A stretch of 64,000 nucleotides of DNA from Leguminivora glycinivorella (GCF_023078275.1 NC_062978.1:26185967-26249966); one strand, 5' to 3'; counted from the first letter of the stretch, positions 1 to 11,336 are shown. The notes: a model not told the origin generated them from the sequence alone. Numbers and translations: made by a program.

Positions 1-35
1 GTCACTATTAGTATGGATTAGTATGGATTACCTAC
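1..35. repeat. Terminal scrap of an interspersed repeat
   Basis: The words 'attagtatggat' and 'tagtatggat' repeat here and match the end of the repeat copies at 28274-28457 and 31258-31510 ('aatattagtatggatt'). It is probably the end of a copy that lies mostly to the left of the window. Confidence 0.4.
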
Positions 36-147
36 ACTGCTGGTTGTACTTTTTTCAACAAGCAACTAGTAGAGTGGAAAAAAGGAGGCTGCAAGACTCT
101 TCAAAATGACCAAAATATTTGTCCAACCTTTAAAAAAATACAAAAAT

Positions 148-541
148 AAACTTTTTTACAAAAAATAAAACCCGCTTCAAAAAATAAGCGCGTTACAAAA
201 CACGGAGAAACTAAAAAGCAAAAAATAATAAACCTTTGAATTCAGATTTCTTATCGTATTGCAATAATCTAAACATCCAAATTATAAACAAATCAATTAT
301 TTTTGTAGTCGGTACCAGACCTGTTCGTCGCCTTGCTATTGCCTGGTTGCCCCACCCAACCATACGCAGGCTGGCACCGACTCCAAAAATAATTGATTTG
401 TTTATTATTTGGATGTTTAGATTATTGCAATACGATAAGAAATCTGAATTCAAAGGTTTATTATTTTTTGCTTTTTAGTTTCTCCGTGTTTTGTAACGCG
501 CTTATTTTTGAAGGCGGTTTTATTTTTTGTTAAAAAAGTTT
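148..541. repeat. Palindromic fold-back repeat, family F1 copy 1
   Basis: The left arm (about 148-324) and right arm (about 380-541) are near-perfect inverted copies around a 55-bp spacer. Key words are 'acacggagaaactaaaaag' on the left and its complement 'ctttttagtttctccgtgt' on the right. Because of the palindrome, the same 80-residue reading frame appears on both strands, so neither is a gene. Other copies lie at 8651-8990 and 56198-56409. The right side continues into a tail (542-752 and 1261-1470) shared with copy 2. Confidence 0.85.
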
Positions 542-1470
542 ATTTATTTGTTGATTTTTAGTGGTTCCTATTGATATTATACGTATCAGTCCGAATATAT
601 GTACACTAGTGAAAGAATTATCCTTTAACTTCTAACCATTGAGGAGTTGACCTTCTATCATCAGCTCAGCCACATAAAATTATTACCATCAGGCGTAAAT
701 ACTGGTTTACCTTTGAAAAATATACTAAAAACATTACATGTGGCTATAACATATTTTTTTTTTAATTAATTTATTTAGAACACAAACAGTCACATAAATA
801 AATGAGTTGGTGTACTACAATGTAGGTACTAAGTAATTTGGATAAAAAAAGACCTGGAGGTTCATTACTGAATATAAAGATTGTTAACATACTAACAAAA
901 TTAGGTATGTAAGCTAATAGGTAAGCAAAAGAAATCATGAACAGTAGCTAATACTTAAGAAGTTTTACAGTCATTAGACTAAAATTTTAATACATTTTCT
1001 TTACTACGATCGGATACAATTATAATTAATTTAGTTAGAGGAGGTAAATATTAGTTACTCATATTAAACCGAACAAAAATGTACACTTAGGTTTTTTATT
1101 TGTAATACTAGTGTTAAGTCTAAAATCTAAAACACTTTTCGCTTGAGTAAAACTTTCAAACTACACAAAGAAGTGTTAAAAGGATCAATGTCAAATAGAT
1201 ACTTATTATAATAACTAGGGACTCGTCACATTTGAAGAGATTTGATTTGTGTCGTCGGGGAACATTTGAAGAGTTCCCTCGATTTCTCCAGGATCCCATC
1301 ATCAGACCCTGACTTGGTGCCAATGGGACCATCTCGGGGTTATACCCGTTCGATCAAAAAAAAAATTTTGAATATCGGTCTACAATTCTCGGAGATATCG
1401 AGGAACATACATACAAAAAAAAAAACATTCAGTCGAATTGAGAACCTCCTTTTTTGAAGTCGGTTAAAAA
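542..1470 (+). mobile_element. Tail of F1 element copy 1, split by an insertion
   Basis: 542-752 aligns with 8991-9226 of copy 2, and 1261-1470 aligns with 9222-9436. In copy 2 these blocks are contiguous ('ctataacatttgaagag'); here they are separated by about 508 bp. The family ends in 'gaagtcggtt', a common lepidopteran repeat end by my recollection. No transposase is present, so the superfamily is not assigned. Confidence 0.75.
753..1260 (-). mobile_element. Retroposon-like insertion inside F1 copy 1
   Basis: This 508-bp block is absent from the otherwise collinear copy 2. On the minus strand it ends with AATAAA, a short spacer and poly(A) (seen as a T run at 753-764). A 5-bp 'aacat' is present at both junctions, compatible with a short target-site duplication. 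No reading frame is recognised; it could be a 5'-truncated LINE 3' end or a processed transcript. Confidence 0.6.
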
Positions 1471-1883
1471 CGTCTTATTTTTCATACCAAGCAAATAACA
1501 GACCTAATGATATTATACAAATATTGTTCTGTAGAAACGACATCAAACGCACACAGCGTCCAATTACATCTATATCGTGGGGCTTCTTTAATCAGGGTAC
1601 CTAGCCAACGTCACATCGTTTTAGGCTTGGTGACCGTGTCGTTATCACTTATCTCTCCCTATCGCTCTTCTGTAGTGACGCGCCAGGCTGTATTCCGAAT
1701 CGAAACTTTCGATCGCCACGTAGTGTCAACCATTGTCACTTTGGCTAGGCTGGCAGGGTGGGTAGGGCATATTGCTGGACTCTTAAGACTACTTCAGACT
1801 AGTATATTTTTAGATATGCGGTCGTTTTTGTGTTTTTAAATAAATAACACACGGGCCAACTGAATTAAAAAAGGGAGTCACGT
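1471..1883. other. No gene recognised
   Basis: A 110-codon frame is open at 1507-1839, but it has no recognisable motif, no convincing start context and sits between repeats. I treat it as chance. Confidence 0.4.
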
Positions 1884-1945
1884 TTTGCCATACAGTTGGC
1901 CCGACGCTACGCTCGCGAGACGCTAGATGTGTATGTGGGGGAGGG
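1884..1945. repeat. Half copy of the 5.8-kb fold-back MITE
   Basis: 'cagttggcccgacgc' through 'gacgctagatgtg' matches the right arm of the full copy at 5817-5970. Only this half is present, and a different MITE starts a few bases later. Confidence 0.7.
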
Positions 1946-1949
1946 TATT

Positions 1950-2091
1950 ACGGCTCAGGCACGACATTGGCCTAAGCGCAACAGCGGTGAGCGGCGGCCA
2001 TACATTGGACTCGCTCCAATGTATGGCCGCGGGTCTGTTGCTGCCGCGCTCACCGCCGTCACGCTTAGATCAATGTCGTGGCTGGGCCGTT
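1950..2091. repeat. TIR MITE, family 'acggctcagg', copy A
   Basis: Ends 'acggctcaggcacgacattg' and 'caatgtcgtggctgggccgt' are inverted, with inner arms reading 'ccatacattgga' and 'tccaatgtatgg'. The same family recurs at 2340-2486. Confidence 0.8.
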
Positions 2092-2339
2092 AGGTTTGTG
2101 TTTAGTGCCTAAAACACAAGTTTTTAAAAGTGGGGTACTTTGGTGAACAAGTTGTATTTATATTTAGTTCACTAATAACCATAACTCATAAAAAAAACTT
2201 GCGATGAGCACACAAATAAATGCACTTAACAGGATTTAAACAAACTGGGCGGGGATAGCATAAAACTAGTAAATATTTCTTATCGTAAAGTCTAAAAGAG
2301 ACGACAACGCGCATGTAGCATCTCTGAGTTGTAAGCTAT

Positions 2340-2486
2340 ACGGCCCAGCCACGACATTGTTCTAAGCGCGACAGCGGTGAGCGGCAGCCATACGTGCAAA
2401 TGAAAAGTCCCATCGCTGTGTCTCGCTCCAATGTATGGCCGCCGCTCACCGCTGTCGCGCTTAGACCAATGTCGTAACTGAGCCGT
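2340..2486. repeat. TIR MITE, family 'acggctcagg', copy B
   Basis: Same ends as the copy 250 bp upstream ('acggcccagccacgacattg' and 'caatgtcgtaactgagccgt'). The centre differs ('tgcaaatgaaaagtcccatc'). No coding capacity. Confidence 0.8.
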
Positions 2487-2489
2487 TAG

Positions 2490-3440
2490 TTTACTTATCA
2501 ACGTGGTTTAAAATCAGGCGAAGGTTAAAGTGATTATTTACCAATTTATACCACGGTAAAAGAAAACAACAAATCGTCTCAATATTTCTTAAATCTAAGT
2601 AGACACGCCCCCGCAAGTTAATTTCCCAACGGTACCAATTCATAGTCACGTCATGTTACGAGAAGTGGCAGGTCTCAACTCAATACTGATTCTAATAACT
2701 CTGATTAGCAATACAGAGAACCGAATACAATAAGTACTTATACCTTTGGCAGGTATACCTTTCGTACCATCGATTTAAACTTCTCTAGATACACTATCAC
2801 CTACAAATTCGGCACTCAAAAGTGTCCGATCGCTTAGTTGCAAATGTGTGCGTCCAGTTGACAAACGAAAACTTCGCAATGTAGTAAAAACTACTTTCAT
2901 TTTTTTACAAAAACAACGTTATTTCTTAGTACTTAAAGTTCAATTTCAAATGCAAGCAATTGGCGGTTATGACATTAATGAATGTGATCATCGCGAAAGC
3001 CATAAAATTTTATTACCGCAGATCGCAGGTGTGCATATTTTTAAAAAAATCTACGTCTTATTGCAACCAACTTAAGTTTAATTTCGTTTGCGCTGCAACA
3101 ATCTAAACGCCATTTTTACATTGGGAACGAGGATGGACAGAGGCATCATGGGAGTCGCGCTATGAGATGAAAGGCGAGAATGAGGAAATTTGCGGTATTT
3201 TTGCGAAAAACTGTTTTAAAAATCCTATTAGATAGAAAATTTCTTAAGGAACAAAACGTTTGGTATAACATTTTTCGAGATGTTGCGTATTTTAAGCGAA
3301 AAAAATGAGTTTTTACTGTACGATATTTTTATTGATATTATCTCAAACAAAAAAATATATAAGGTACGGCGGGACAATTTGGACTGGGGGACAATTGCAA
3401 CTGAACTGATTAATATCTCCACGTTTTGCAATGTTTGCAT
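2490..3440. other. No gene or repeat recognised
   Basis: AT-rich sequence. The open frames at 2848-3075 and 3228-3440 show no known motif. A short stretch near 3370-3450 ('actgggggacaa', 'atgtttgcattatt') resembles 34930-35115, so an old dispersed repeat may be present. Confidence 0.4.
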
Positions 3441-3459
3441 TATTAAATAGAGTCAACTG

Positions 3460-3462
<3 letters not shown>

Positions 3463-3549
<87 letters not shown>

Positions 3550-3595
3550 ATATATATAACATATGTGTGTGTGTGTGTGTGTGCGTGTAGTGAGT
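3463..3595. repeat. Compound (TA)n/(TG)n microsatellite
   Basis: About 55 bp of TA dinucleotides run directly into TG dinucleotides, then a short TA patch and a second TG block. Peptides read through it (repeated TH or YI) are artefacts. Confidence 0.95.
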
Positions 3596-3728
3596 GTATG
3601 TGTAGCGATTATGTGAAGGTAAACAGTTGAGGGATTGTATGTGGTGTGTGTGAGGGTGCACTTGGAGAATATGAATTAAGTAGCTATTAAAACAAAGAAG
3701 AATTGAACGATGACATTAATTTATTATT

Positions 3729-4327
3729 CTACGTATAATTTCTTTCAAAGCTTTGTTTGGGTAAATCTTCTCTCCGCTCCTCAGCTATAATCTTGCGCCA
3801 TTTTTCCCTTTCAACGTCTTGTTTTGGGAATCTGGAATAAAAAGCTTTTTTATTACTTAAAAACGAATTTGCTATTCCCGGGTTGTTTCTTTTTATAATT
3901 AAAGTAATTTATAAGATATGTATTAATATTATTGAATTGAAATCATTTATTTCAGACTTATTGGTCCATAATAATAAATAAATACATACATTATTAATAT
4001 GAAATAGGCTTCTTTTACAAAAAATATAAATTAGCGACTCCATCATTCCATTTTTAACTATGTTCCACTTCATCCATCTTTTGTCGCCGTCCGCTCATTA
4101 CTAGTATAGCGCGAGAGAAAGAGACAAACTGCGTAAGACCAAATCAAGGAATTTACTTTAATTATTCTAGAAAATAAATGTTTTTTGTAAGTTAGGAAGC
4201 CATTTTGACCACAAATGCATAACATTATAAAATTATTAACAATTACTTACCGGAAATACGATACGTCATCCTTTTTCAACGTATATAAGGTGTTATTTTT
4301 GCACTTTTTTACGGAGCACTTAGGCAT
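3729..4327 (-). CDS. THAP-domain protein, N-terminal two exons
   Basis: Exon 1 (4327-4251) opens at an ATG and encodes MPKCSVKKC...DDVSYF, with Cys4 and Cys9 placed as in the C2CH zinc finger of THAP domains. It ends 'ttccg' before GTAAGT. Exon 2 (3831-3729) follows 'ttattccag' and begins in the matching phase, so the junction codon is CGA and the protein continues R-F-P-K...EREKW, the usual F/LPK-x-W part of a THAP domain. The intron is 419 bp. The joined product is 59 residues and stops at TAG before the family's final C-x2-H, so either a further exon is used (a weak GTAGAA lies just before the stop) or the gene is truncated. THAP domains are DNA-binding modules of transcription factors and P-type transposases; which applies here is unknown. 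Both exons are shorter than 60 codons. Confidence 0.65.
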
Positions 4328-4533
4328 GTTGCCGACACGGCGGATGAAGCGCTACTGACCGCCCAATTGTGCTTAGAACATTTTCAAGCACAATTTGCTG
4401 CGGACACATTCTAAGCCGTGATGGTGCATCTAGGTAGTTTAGATCGATGGTCAAACATTCAGGCGCCGTGGCGTAGACGTCCGTTGCGCGCCACGAGACA
4501 CGCGACGCCTAAGTGGGATCGGTCCCTTAGGAT

Positions 4534-4660
4534 GTTTTCACATTATTCGATCCGATATCGGATGTCGGAAGGATTTCAATAGAAAAAATCCAAGATGGCG
4601 CCTGCAATGTATGGGATATCGGTCGGACATCCGATATCGGATCGGATAATGTGAAAACGC
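4534..4660. repeat. Fold-back MITE, family 'gttttcacatta', copy A
   Basis: Begins 'gttttcacattattcgatcc' and ends with the inverted 'ggatcggataatgtgaaaac', each followed inward by a 'gatatcgg' block. The core contains 'tccaagatggcgcctg'. Two further copies lie side by side at 55440-55558 and 55575-55709. Confidence 0.85.
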
Positions 4661-4809
4661 ACTTAGACGGCATGCGAGTTCGCATGCGATTTTAGGTAGG
4701 TACATTGAGGGCTGTTGAGGTTACATACAATTTTGCACAGTCATCAAATACCGCAATGTAATAAAACTCGTATGCGAGTTCTCGTACTTGACGCTATGTT
4801 ATTATTTAA

Positions 4810-4950
4810 TAGTATTTTATGCAACCGATGTCTAAGAGAGGTCAAAAAGGCGCGTGGCGTAGGTAGGTAACAATTTGACGCGATGCCGAAAATTATCAAT
4901 GAAGATGCCACGTATATTTTTGACTCAGTTAAAAACGTTGCATACAATAC
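4810..4950. repeat. Fold-back repeat, family 'agtattttatgcaac', copy 1
   Basis: Ends 'agtattttatgcaac' and 'gttgcatacaatact' are inverted, and the interior has a second inverted pair around 'aacaattt' and 'aaaatta'. A second copy is at 14809-14946. The reading frame crossing it is not a gene. Confidence 0.75.
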
Positions 4951-4989
4951 TTTTTCTATGATTAGTAAACTAATTTAACCTAGTCTGAT

Positions 4990-5815
4990 TTGGCGACTTT
5001 TTGGGCAAAATATTGACCCTCGGACTGGCTTTAAGGCAGACTTTATATGCAAGCTTCTAATGATAATGATGCACTTCTTAAAATACTTAAATTTTGCAGT
5101 CAGTTTTAATGAGATCCTCGACCTTCTAGCAGTGTTGTTATCTATTTTCAGCACACTATCTCGTAAGTATTGTTCAAAAACTAATGAGAAAGTTGCATTT
5201 TTCCGTCAAGGTTACCAAGTAATTAGACGTGTCAATAGTTATTTGTTATACAAGGGGGCAAAGTTGTATTTTAACGCCGAGTGTGGAATTGAAAAACGAG
5301 CAAGTGAAAGGATTGAACTTGCGAGTTTTTTAACACACGAGAAGTAAAATACATTTGCACTCGAGTGTAACACAAAACTTTTCCCCTCACTATAACGAGG
5401 AAACTACAACGCAAAAAATGCGTTTACCACTGCTTCCAGTAGTTCCACAGGTGGTAAATCATCTTTATTAAGTGATTCACCTACTTTTATCAATTTTAAA
5501 GCAGTTAATTTGACTTTATTCAAGGTCAAGTAATTTTACCCACTAGTGGATAAAATGCTTTTTTACCCGCTGGTATTAAAGGACAAAACACGTGTTTCCG
5601 AGCTAGTGAGGGGAAAAAGTTTTAGCTACAGCCGTAATGATTTGGAATGATAAAAATATTGCAGCGTCAATTTAGTATCTCTGTCTCTCTCTCTTTTCGT
5701 AGCTATAAATCCTACATGGTGGTGGGGTCAGCTTTCTGTGTCATTTGCTTCCTCTTCACCCGATCCTTAAAGTCATCTTGGGACACTTTGCACTCAGCCA
5801 TATCTTTTAAATAGT
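4990..5815. other. Old repeat sequence, no gene
   Basis: Parts of 5200-5600 ('ttgttatacaagggggcaaag', read with one base fewer in places) resemble in reverse the 'gcccccttgtaaaacaaataa' end of the family at 12850 and 54525. The 95-codon frame at 5060-5347 lies in this repeat and is not supported as a gene. Confidence 0.4.
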
Positions 5816-5816
5816 A

Positions 5817-5970
5817 AGGGTCCCCCACATCTAGCGTCTCGCGAGCGTCGCGTCGGGTAAACTGTATGGAAAAAGACGTCGCGTCGACGCGACGTCGACG
5901 CGGCGTCAGGCTTTGCCCATACAGTTGGCCCGACGCGACGCTCGCGAGACGCTAGATGTGGGGGGACCCT
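5817..5970. repeat. GC-rich fold-back MITE, full copy
   Basis: Inverted ends 'agggtcccccacatctagcg' and 'cgctagatgtggggggaccct' (outer bases) extend through 'tctcgcgagcgtcgcg'. The centre is 'gtcgcgtcgacgcgacgtcg'. CpG-rich against an AT-rich background. A half copy lies at 1884-1945. Confidence 0.85.
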
Positions 5971-5971
5971 A

Positions 5972-7070
5972 ATAGTGCCAACGGATACGGAGTGACGGAG
6001 GTCCCTCCATCTTGTTTAGCATCTTGTGCAGTCTTAATTTAGCATGATTTTGTGTTATTTATTTTTATTTACTAGGGAAACTTACAGTTCTGTTACAATA
6101 GGGCTTTTAACATAAAACAATGAGCCAATAACACGTTTCCACAGATATAAACTGGGCAAAGTACATGCGTGCAAATTACAGAAATTGTTTCAGTATATTG
6201 GAAGATTTAGTACTACATATCTATATTTGAAGTAGTAGTAGTTATAGTTTGTATTTTCCGATGGTGTGATAAAAAATTGTTTTTGATTAATTCTTCACGC
6301 TTGAAACCCTTCAAACGCTCAGGCGGGAGACATGAAATGACAGAAGGAAAATAAATATTTAATAATCAGTAGGTAAGAGGTATAGAGGCAAATCGTCAGT
6401 AGGTACTGTAAGAGAGACGTCCTATTGGTGAAGGGTGAAGGGCATCCATACATTTAAACCACACTTTGACTCAATATCTTTTTTATTTTTTTAAGGAGCT
6501 AAATAACAAGCAATCACTCTCAATCGCTGCTTCTATCTGAATGCCCCGTCAAGTGTTCGTTCTCCTTGACGTTTATCTATTATTCCAAATTAAAATCGGG
6601 GACTGCCAGTTAGCGAACATAAAAATGCTGTAAAAGGTTTCATTCCGTATATGAAACCTCTTACATATCCCTCCCCCTTATGTTAGAAGCAGCCATTGTT
6701 CACAATACTACACCCTATCCTATTCTACCCTGACTACCGGTTGGCCCTACCTAATCTAGACCCCCCTATACACAAAAAAAAAACACTCCTAACACCCAAT
6801 AGTGACAGCCTTATTCAAGGTAGCCAACATCTAACACTATTTGCGTGGTTGCCTAGTCCACGGCTGAGACCGCCAAAATTTGGATAGTTGGACTATAGCC
6901 AAGGTCCTCGCAAATTAGTCAGATATGGACTATGGTTAGGAAAACCAATAGCAAAACCTAACCCCTGCCCATCGACTAAACCCTTTTTTTGAACTTTCTG
7001 ACAGCTAATTGTCTGTGGCCATGACTAGATGACATTGACAAGACAGCTGTTAGCAAATTCACCAAACTTC
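5972..7070. other. No gene or strong repeat recognised
   Basis: I see no domain motif, splice-flanked exon or long inverted repeat here. The small open frame at 6696-6887 is proline-rich by composition and unsupported. Confidence 0.4.
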
Positions 7071-7074
7071 AAGT

Positions 7075-7698
7075 AAAAAAACCGGCCAAGTGCGAGTCGG
7101 GCTCGCGCACAAAGGGTTCCGTAGCAGCAAATATAATAAACTTATTATGTCAATTTATACACCTGCCAAAATTACAGTTAAATCAACCTATCTCAAAAAC
7201 TATAAGAGATACTTTGATCAAACCAAAAATCGTTGAAAGAGTTAATTAGCATGCATCACCTCTATTTTTTTTAGAATTTTATACCCCGTAGTTATAAAAA
7301 TAGAGGGGGGGGGACATACTTTTTACGACTTTGAGAGCTGATATCTCAAAAACCGTTCACTTTAAGAAAAATGTTTTTTAGAAAACTTTATATCATTTTA
7401 AAAGACCTTTCCATTGATACCCCACACGGGTATGTACATCGAAAAAAAAATTTTCATCCCTCAGTTACATGTATGGGGGCCCCACCCCCAATTCTTTTTT
7501 TTACTATTTAGTGTCATAATTTTGTAGCGGTTCATACAACACATATTCCCATCAAATTTCATCACTGTAGTACTTATAGTTTCCGAGTAAATCGGCTGTG
7601 ACAGACGGACAGACGGACAGACGGACAGACGGACAGACGGACATGACGAAACTATAAGGGTTCCGTTTTTGCCATTTTGGCTACGGAACCCTAAAAAA
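7075..7698 (+). mobile_element. Interspersed repeat 'accggccaag ... ggttccgt', copy 1
   Basis: Opens with 'accggccaagtgcgagtcgg' and closes with 'ggctacggaaccctaaaaa', ends I recognise as a very common lepidopteran repeat. It contains a (GGACAGAC)n stretch at about 7590-7650. No transposase or RT frame is visible, so it is non-autonomous; class unknown. An inverted copy is at 11538-12087. Confidence 0.8.
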
Positions 7699-7807
7699 CA
7701 AGGCAAAACGTTTATTTTACAAGAAATAACATAATAATACATTTTGAAGATGCCGATTCTTGTTGGCGGTGGCGTTGAAGTGGGGGCTTCTCATGGCCGC
7801 CAATTTT

Positions 7808-7926
7808 GAAAAAATCTCGTATCTCACTTTCCTACTCAAAGTTAAAACGCAGTAACTCCATATGCAGCCCATACATAGTTACTACATTTGTCTTTAAATT
7901 GATACAAGAAGATACGAGATTTTTTT
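7808..7926. repeat. Short inverted repeat
   Basis: 'aaaaaatctcgtatct' and 'agatacgagatttttt' bound about 85 bp of AT-rich sequence. Possibly a small MITE. Confidence 0.5.
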
Positions 7927-8307
7927 AAAGTTGTGACGAAATAAATGCTTTTGAAAGAACATTTTTACCTTGTCAGTTTTTACTTATAGGTATCTTGGAA
8001 ACATGCAATTATGCATTCTAGCCTAGCGACACAATGATCAAAAGGCTTATTTTGCTACTTAGGTACATTTATTATTCAGTTAAGTTTTTTTTCGTAGTTG
8101 AGTAGTTTTCAAGATATCCGCCCTTGAAAGTTTACTTACGTATCAAAACATTTATGAGTGTGCACGGGAAAACGTACCACTGTGTCAATTGCTATAAAGC
8201 CGCTTTGTCAGTTTATTCACATGAAGATACACGTAAATCTCGCCTTAAGGGTAGCCGACCAGGTGGGACGTTTTACTAAACCACTACACACATTAGTTTT
8301 ACGTTTG

Positions 8308-8574
8308 ACGACCGGTCTGGCGCAGTCGGTAGTGACCCTGCCTGCTGCGCCGCGGTCCCGGGTTCGAATCCCGGTAAGGGCATTTATTAGTGTGATGACT
8401 TGATGAGCACAGATAACTGTTCCTGAGTCATGGATGTTTTCTATGTATATAAGTATTTATATATTATATATATCGTTGTCTGAGTACCCACAACACAAGC
8501 CTTCTTGAGCTTACCGTGGGCCTCAGTCAATCTGTGTAAGAATGTCCTATAATATTTATTTATTTATTTATTTA
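8308..8574 (+). mobile_element. tRNA-derived SINE, tail type A
   Basis: Pol III A box TGGCGCAGTCGG at 8318-8329 and B box GGTTCGAATCC at 8361-8371. The body follows ('tgttcctgagtcatggatg'), then a 3' part 'acacaagccttcttgagctt' and a (TTTA)n tail. It is not a tRNA gene: no acceptor-stem closure, and the same sequence recurs at five or more sites here. Confidence 0.9.
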
Positions 8575-8650
8575 CTCACATTTTTCTACCCTTGGGGGGT
8601 ACGGCAGAAGACTTTTTATCTTAAGGACCGATACAAACCGTGATGATCAA

Positions 8651-9436
8651 AAACACGGAGAAACTAAAAAGCAAAAAATAATAAACCTTTGAATTCAGAT
8701 TTCTTATCGTATTGCAATAATCTAAACATCCAAATTATAAACAAATCAATTATTTTTGCAGTCGGTACCAGACCTGTTCGTCGCCTTGCTATTGCCTGTT
8801 TGCCCCACCCAACTCATACGCAGGCTGGCACTGACTCCAAAAATAATTGATTTGTTTATAATTTGGATGTTTAGATTATTGCAATACGATAAGAAATCTG
8901 AATTCAAAGGTTTATTATTTTTTGCTTTTTAGTTTCTCCGTGTTTTGTAACGCGCTTATTTTTGAAGGCGGTTTTATTTTTTGTTAAAAAAGTTTATTTA
9001 TTTGTTGATTTTTAGTGGTTCCTATTGATATTATATGTATCAGTCCGAATACATGTACACTAGTGAAAGAATTATCCTTAAATTATCCTTATTAAAGGTC
9101 AACTCCTAACCATTGAGGAGTTGACCTTCCATCATCAGCTCAGCCACATAAAATTATTACCATCAGGCGTAAATACTGGTTTACCTTTGAAAAATACACT
9201 GAAAACATTACATGTGCCTATAACATTTGAAGAGTTCCCTCGATTTCTCCAGGATCCCATCATCAGACCCTGACTTGGTGCCAATGGGACCATCTCGGGG
9301 TTATACCCGTTCGATCAAAAAAAAATTTTGAAAATAGGTCCACAATTCTCGGAGATATCGAGGAACATACATACAAAAAAAAAAAAACATTCAGTTGAAT
9401 TGAGAACCTCCTCCTTTTTTGAAGTCGGTTAAAAAA
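8651..9436 (+). mobile_element. F1 fold-back element copy 2, uninterrupted tail
   Basis: 8651-8990 is the palindrome seen at 148-541; 8991-9436 is the tail ending 'gaagtcggtt'. This copy lacks the 508-bp insertion of copy 1 and so serves as the reference empty site. Confidence 0.85.
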
Positions 9437-9539
9437 GGTAATCATCACGGGTCTGTCCCGGTCAAATATTAATTTACTTAGGTAGGTAGTCAAAAATTTA
9501 ATTCCCGTGTGGTGATGGGCTAAGAATTTCACCACCCCT

Positions 9540-9735
9540 TTTCTTCCCGTGGGTGTCGTAGAAGTCGACTATGGGATATGGGTTAAATTGTGGCGTAGGC
9601 GAGAGGCTGGCAACCTGTCACTGCAATGTCACAGTTTCGTTTTCTTTCAACTCCTTATTTGCCAAGAGTGGCACAGAAACTTGAGTAGTTTCATGTGCTC
9701 TGCCTACCCCTTTTATGGGATACAGGCGTGATTGT
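9540..9735 (-). repeat. Interspersed repeat 'gtatcccataaaggggtagg', copy 1
   Basis: Shares 'aggcgagaggctggcaacct' and the complement of 'cctgtatcccataaaggggt' with the opposite-strand copy at 34440-34640. Open frames across it are not genes. Confidence 0.75.
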
Positions 9736-9739
9736 ATGT

Positions 9740-10455
9740 ATGTATGTATGTAATTCCTTGCATTTCCCTCAATACTACCTTCTCGTTACTTACCCTAATA
9801 AAAAGCGCCCCGAAAATGTGTCAAGGTACCTACGCCCAAAAGATTTACAAATGAAGAAGTTAAGAATCAATTTTTATTCCGGTAAAGGCAGGCAAGTACC
9901 TACCTTATGTCTATTCGTGAAGGTTTCAAATGCAAAATTATTTGAGAAATGATACCGTATTACAGCTGATTTTATTTTTCTTATTTGGTTACTGCTTGCG
10001 ATGCGTAGATGTTTTTGTGCCGAAAAATAACAAAATATTTTTTGAGTGGAATGTATAATAACCATCACATATGTAATATACCTACTTACTTGTATTTGTA
10101 TGAACATTTTCATGAGTACGATTTTTTTTAGTTCACCTATTCTGAGAGGGGACTTTATTCCCTGCTATGAAAGAACAAAGTGGCACTTTTCTGTTCAAGG
10201 ACTGGACGATAGTTTTAGGATCTCATTCACTTGAATGTTTTTTTGTTCGGAGAGCCTCGATTTTTTTGAGATTTTGAATAGCGCACCTAGTGGAACGATT
10301 TGGTAACATTTAATTCCTAAGGATGTTGTCATGCAAGAACCGCCAACAAAATAATTAAATATGGAATATCAATGATATTGAATAATGCAAAAGGACTAAT
10401 TCATTCGTCTATTAAAAGCCAATCTACAAACTTCACCTTTTTAATCAAAACTTGA
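9740..10455. other. No gene recognised
   Basis: AT-rich. Several 60-85 codon frames overlap on both strands, none with a motif or exon-like borders. Confidence 0.4.
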
Positions 10456-10460
10456 AACCA

Positions 10461-10592
10461 GGGGGCTACCATGAAGTGCTAAAGCCGTTCAGTTTAGGTT
10501 GAGAGAGAGGGACGGAGCTATGGAACTGCTATAGCTTCATCCCTTTCTCTCAACCTAAACTGAACGGCTTTAGCACTTCATGGTAAACCCCC
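10461..10592. repeat. Fold-back MITE
   Basis: Arms of about 55-60 bp ('accatgaagtgctaaagccg' and 'cggctttagcacttcatggt') flank a short centre ('ggagctatggaactgctata'). Nearly perfect pairing, no coding capacity. Confidence 0.85.
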
Positions 10593-10932
10593 AGATTCTG
10601 TTTTAACAAATGTTTGTTTTGAAATGGTTTTGATACTATAAATATTTCAGAAGATAGGGCCATTTATACCGGGTAGGCCCTGTAACAAAAGCAAAAATTA
10701 AATATATTCTTTAAACTACAATGTCGAACTTAATATGCAGCAACGAAGACGTGGAATATATGAAAATGTTCACCAGAGAACTGGCCAAAATTTTATCACC
10801 TACATATTTTATTTTGAATACCTAATAATTTATTAAGTTTCATGTTACATCTTTACTTTTTTCCGTAGTATATCTGCTTATTTTATTAGTACTATCTCAT
10901 TTACTTGGATACAAATATACATCGTGTCCGTT

Positions 10933-11181
10933 TACACTGAGAGAAATTTGCATTGTGAATTTAACAAGTTCGACTTGCGGTTGATCCGTTTGAATCAGCC
11001 ACGTATGTTTAAAACAATATGTGTCAGGTTGTTTTTATAAAATCGACTTGTTGATTCAAATATGTTGCCGATTCAAATGACAAGTAGCTTGTTATTTGAA
11101 CCAAAGAGCACGTAGGCGCTATTTTAACCAAAAAACTTGTTGAACGAACATGAAAACTGGTTGTATTTTCTCTCAGTGTAG
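10933..11181. repeat. TIR MITE, ends 'tacactgagaga'
   Basis: 'acactgagagaaatt' at the left and 'ttttctctcagtgta' at the right are inverted. The interior is AT-rich with repeated 'acttgtt' words. Confidence 0.75.
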
Positions 11182-11202
11182 GTATGGCCAGTCTCTTAAC
11201 TA

Positions 11203-11336
11203 AACTCTGTCAAACAAGTCTGTCAGTAAATAAGAATAAAGAAAACTATATGCATCCTTTTCTTAAGGGTGCTAGAGAAAAGGATACCTATAGTTTTCTT
11301 TGTTCTTATTTACTGACAGACTTGTTTGACAGAGTA
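11203..11336. repeat. Fold-back MITE
   Basis: Arms 'actctgtcaaacaagtctgt' and 'acagacttgtttgacagagt' continue through 'cagtaaataagaa', giving arms of about 55 bp. The 95-codon frame at 11184-11471 crosses this palindrome and is an artefact. Confidence 0.85.

Noticed and set aside
211..478. Identical 80-residue proteins on both strands
   Set aside because: They come from the two arms of the F1 palindrome (and again at 56242-56520). A perfect inverted repeat produces the same frame on both strands; no gene is implied.
1507..1839. 110-codon open frame
   Set aside because: No domain, poor start context, bracketed by repeats; length is within what AT-poor stretches give by chance.
8308..8380. 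tRNA gene
   Set aside because: A and B boxes are present but there is no complete cloverleaf with acceptor stem, and the sequence is part of a SINE repeated several times in the window.
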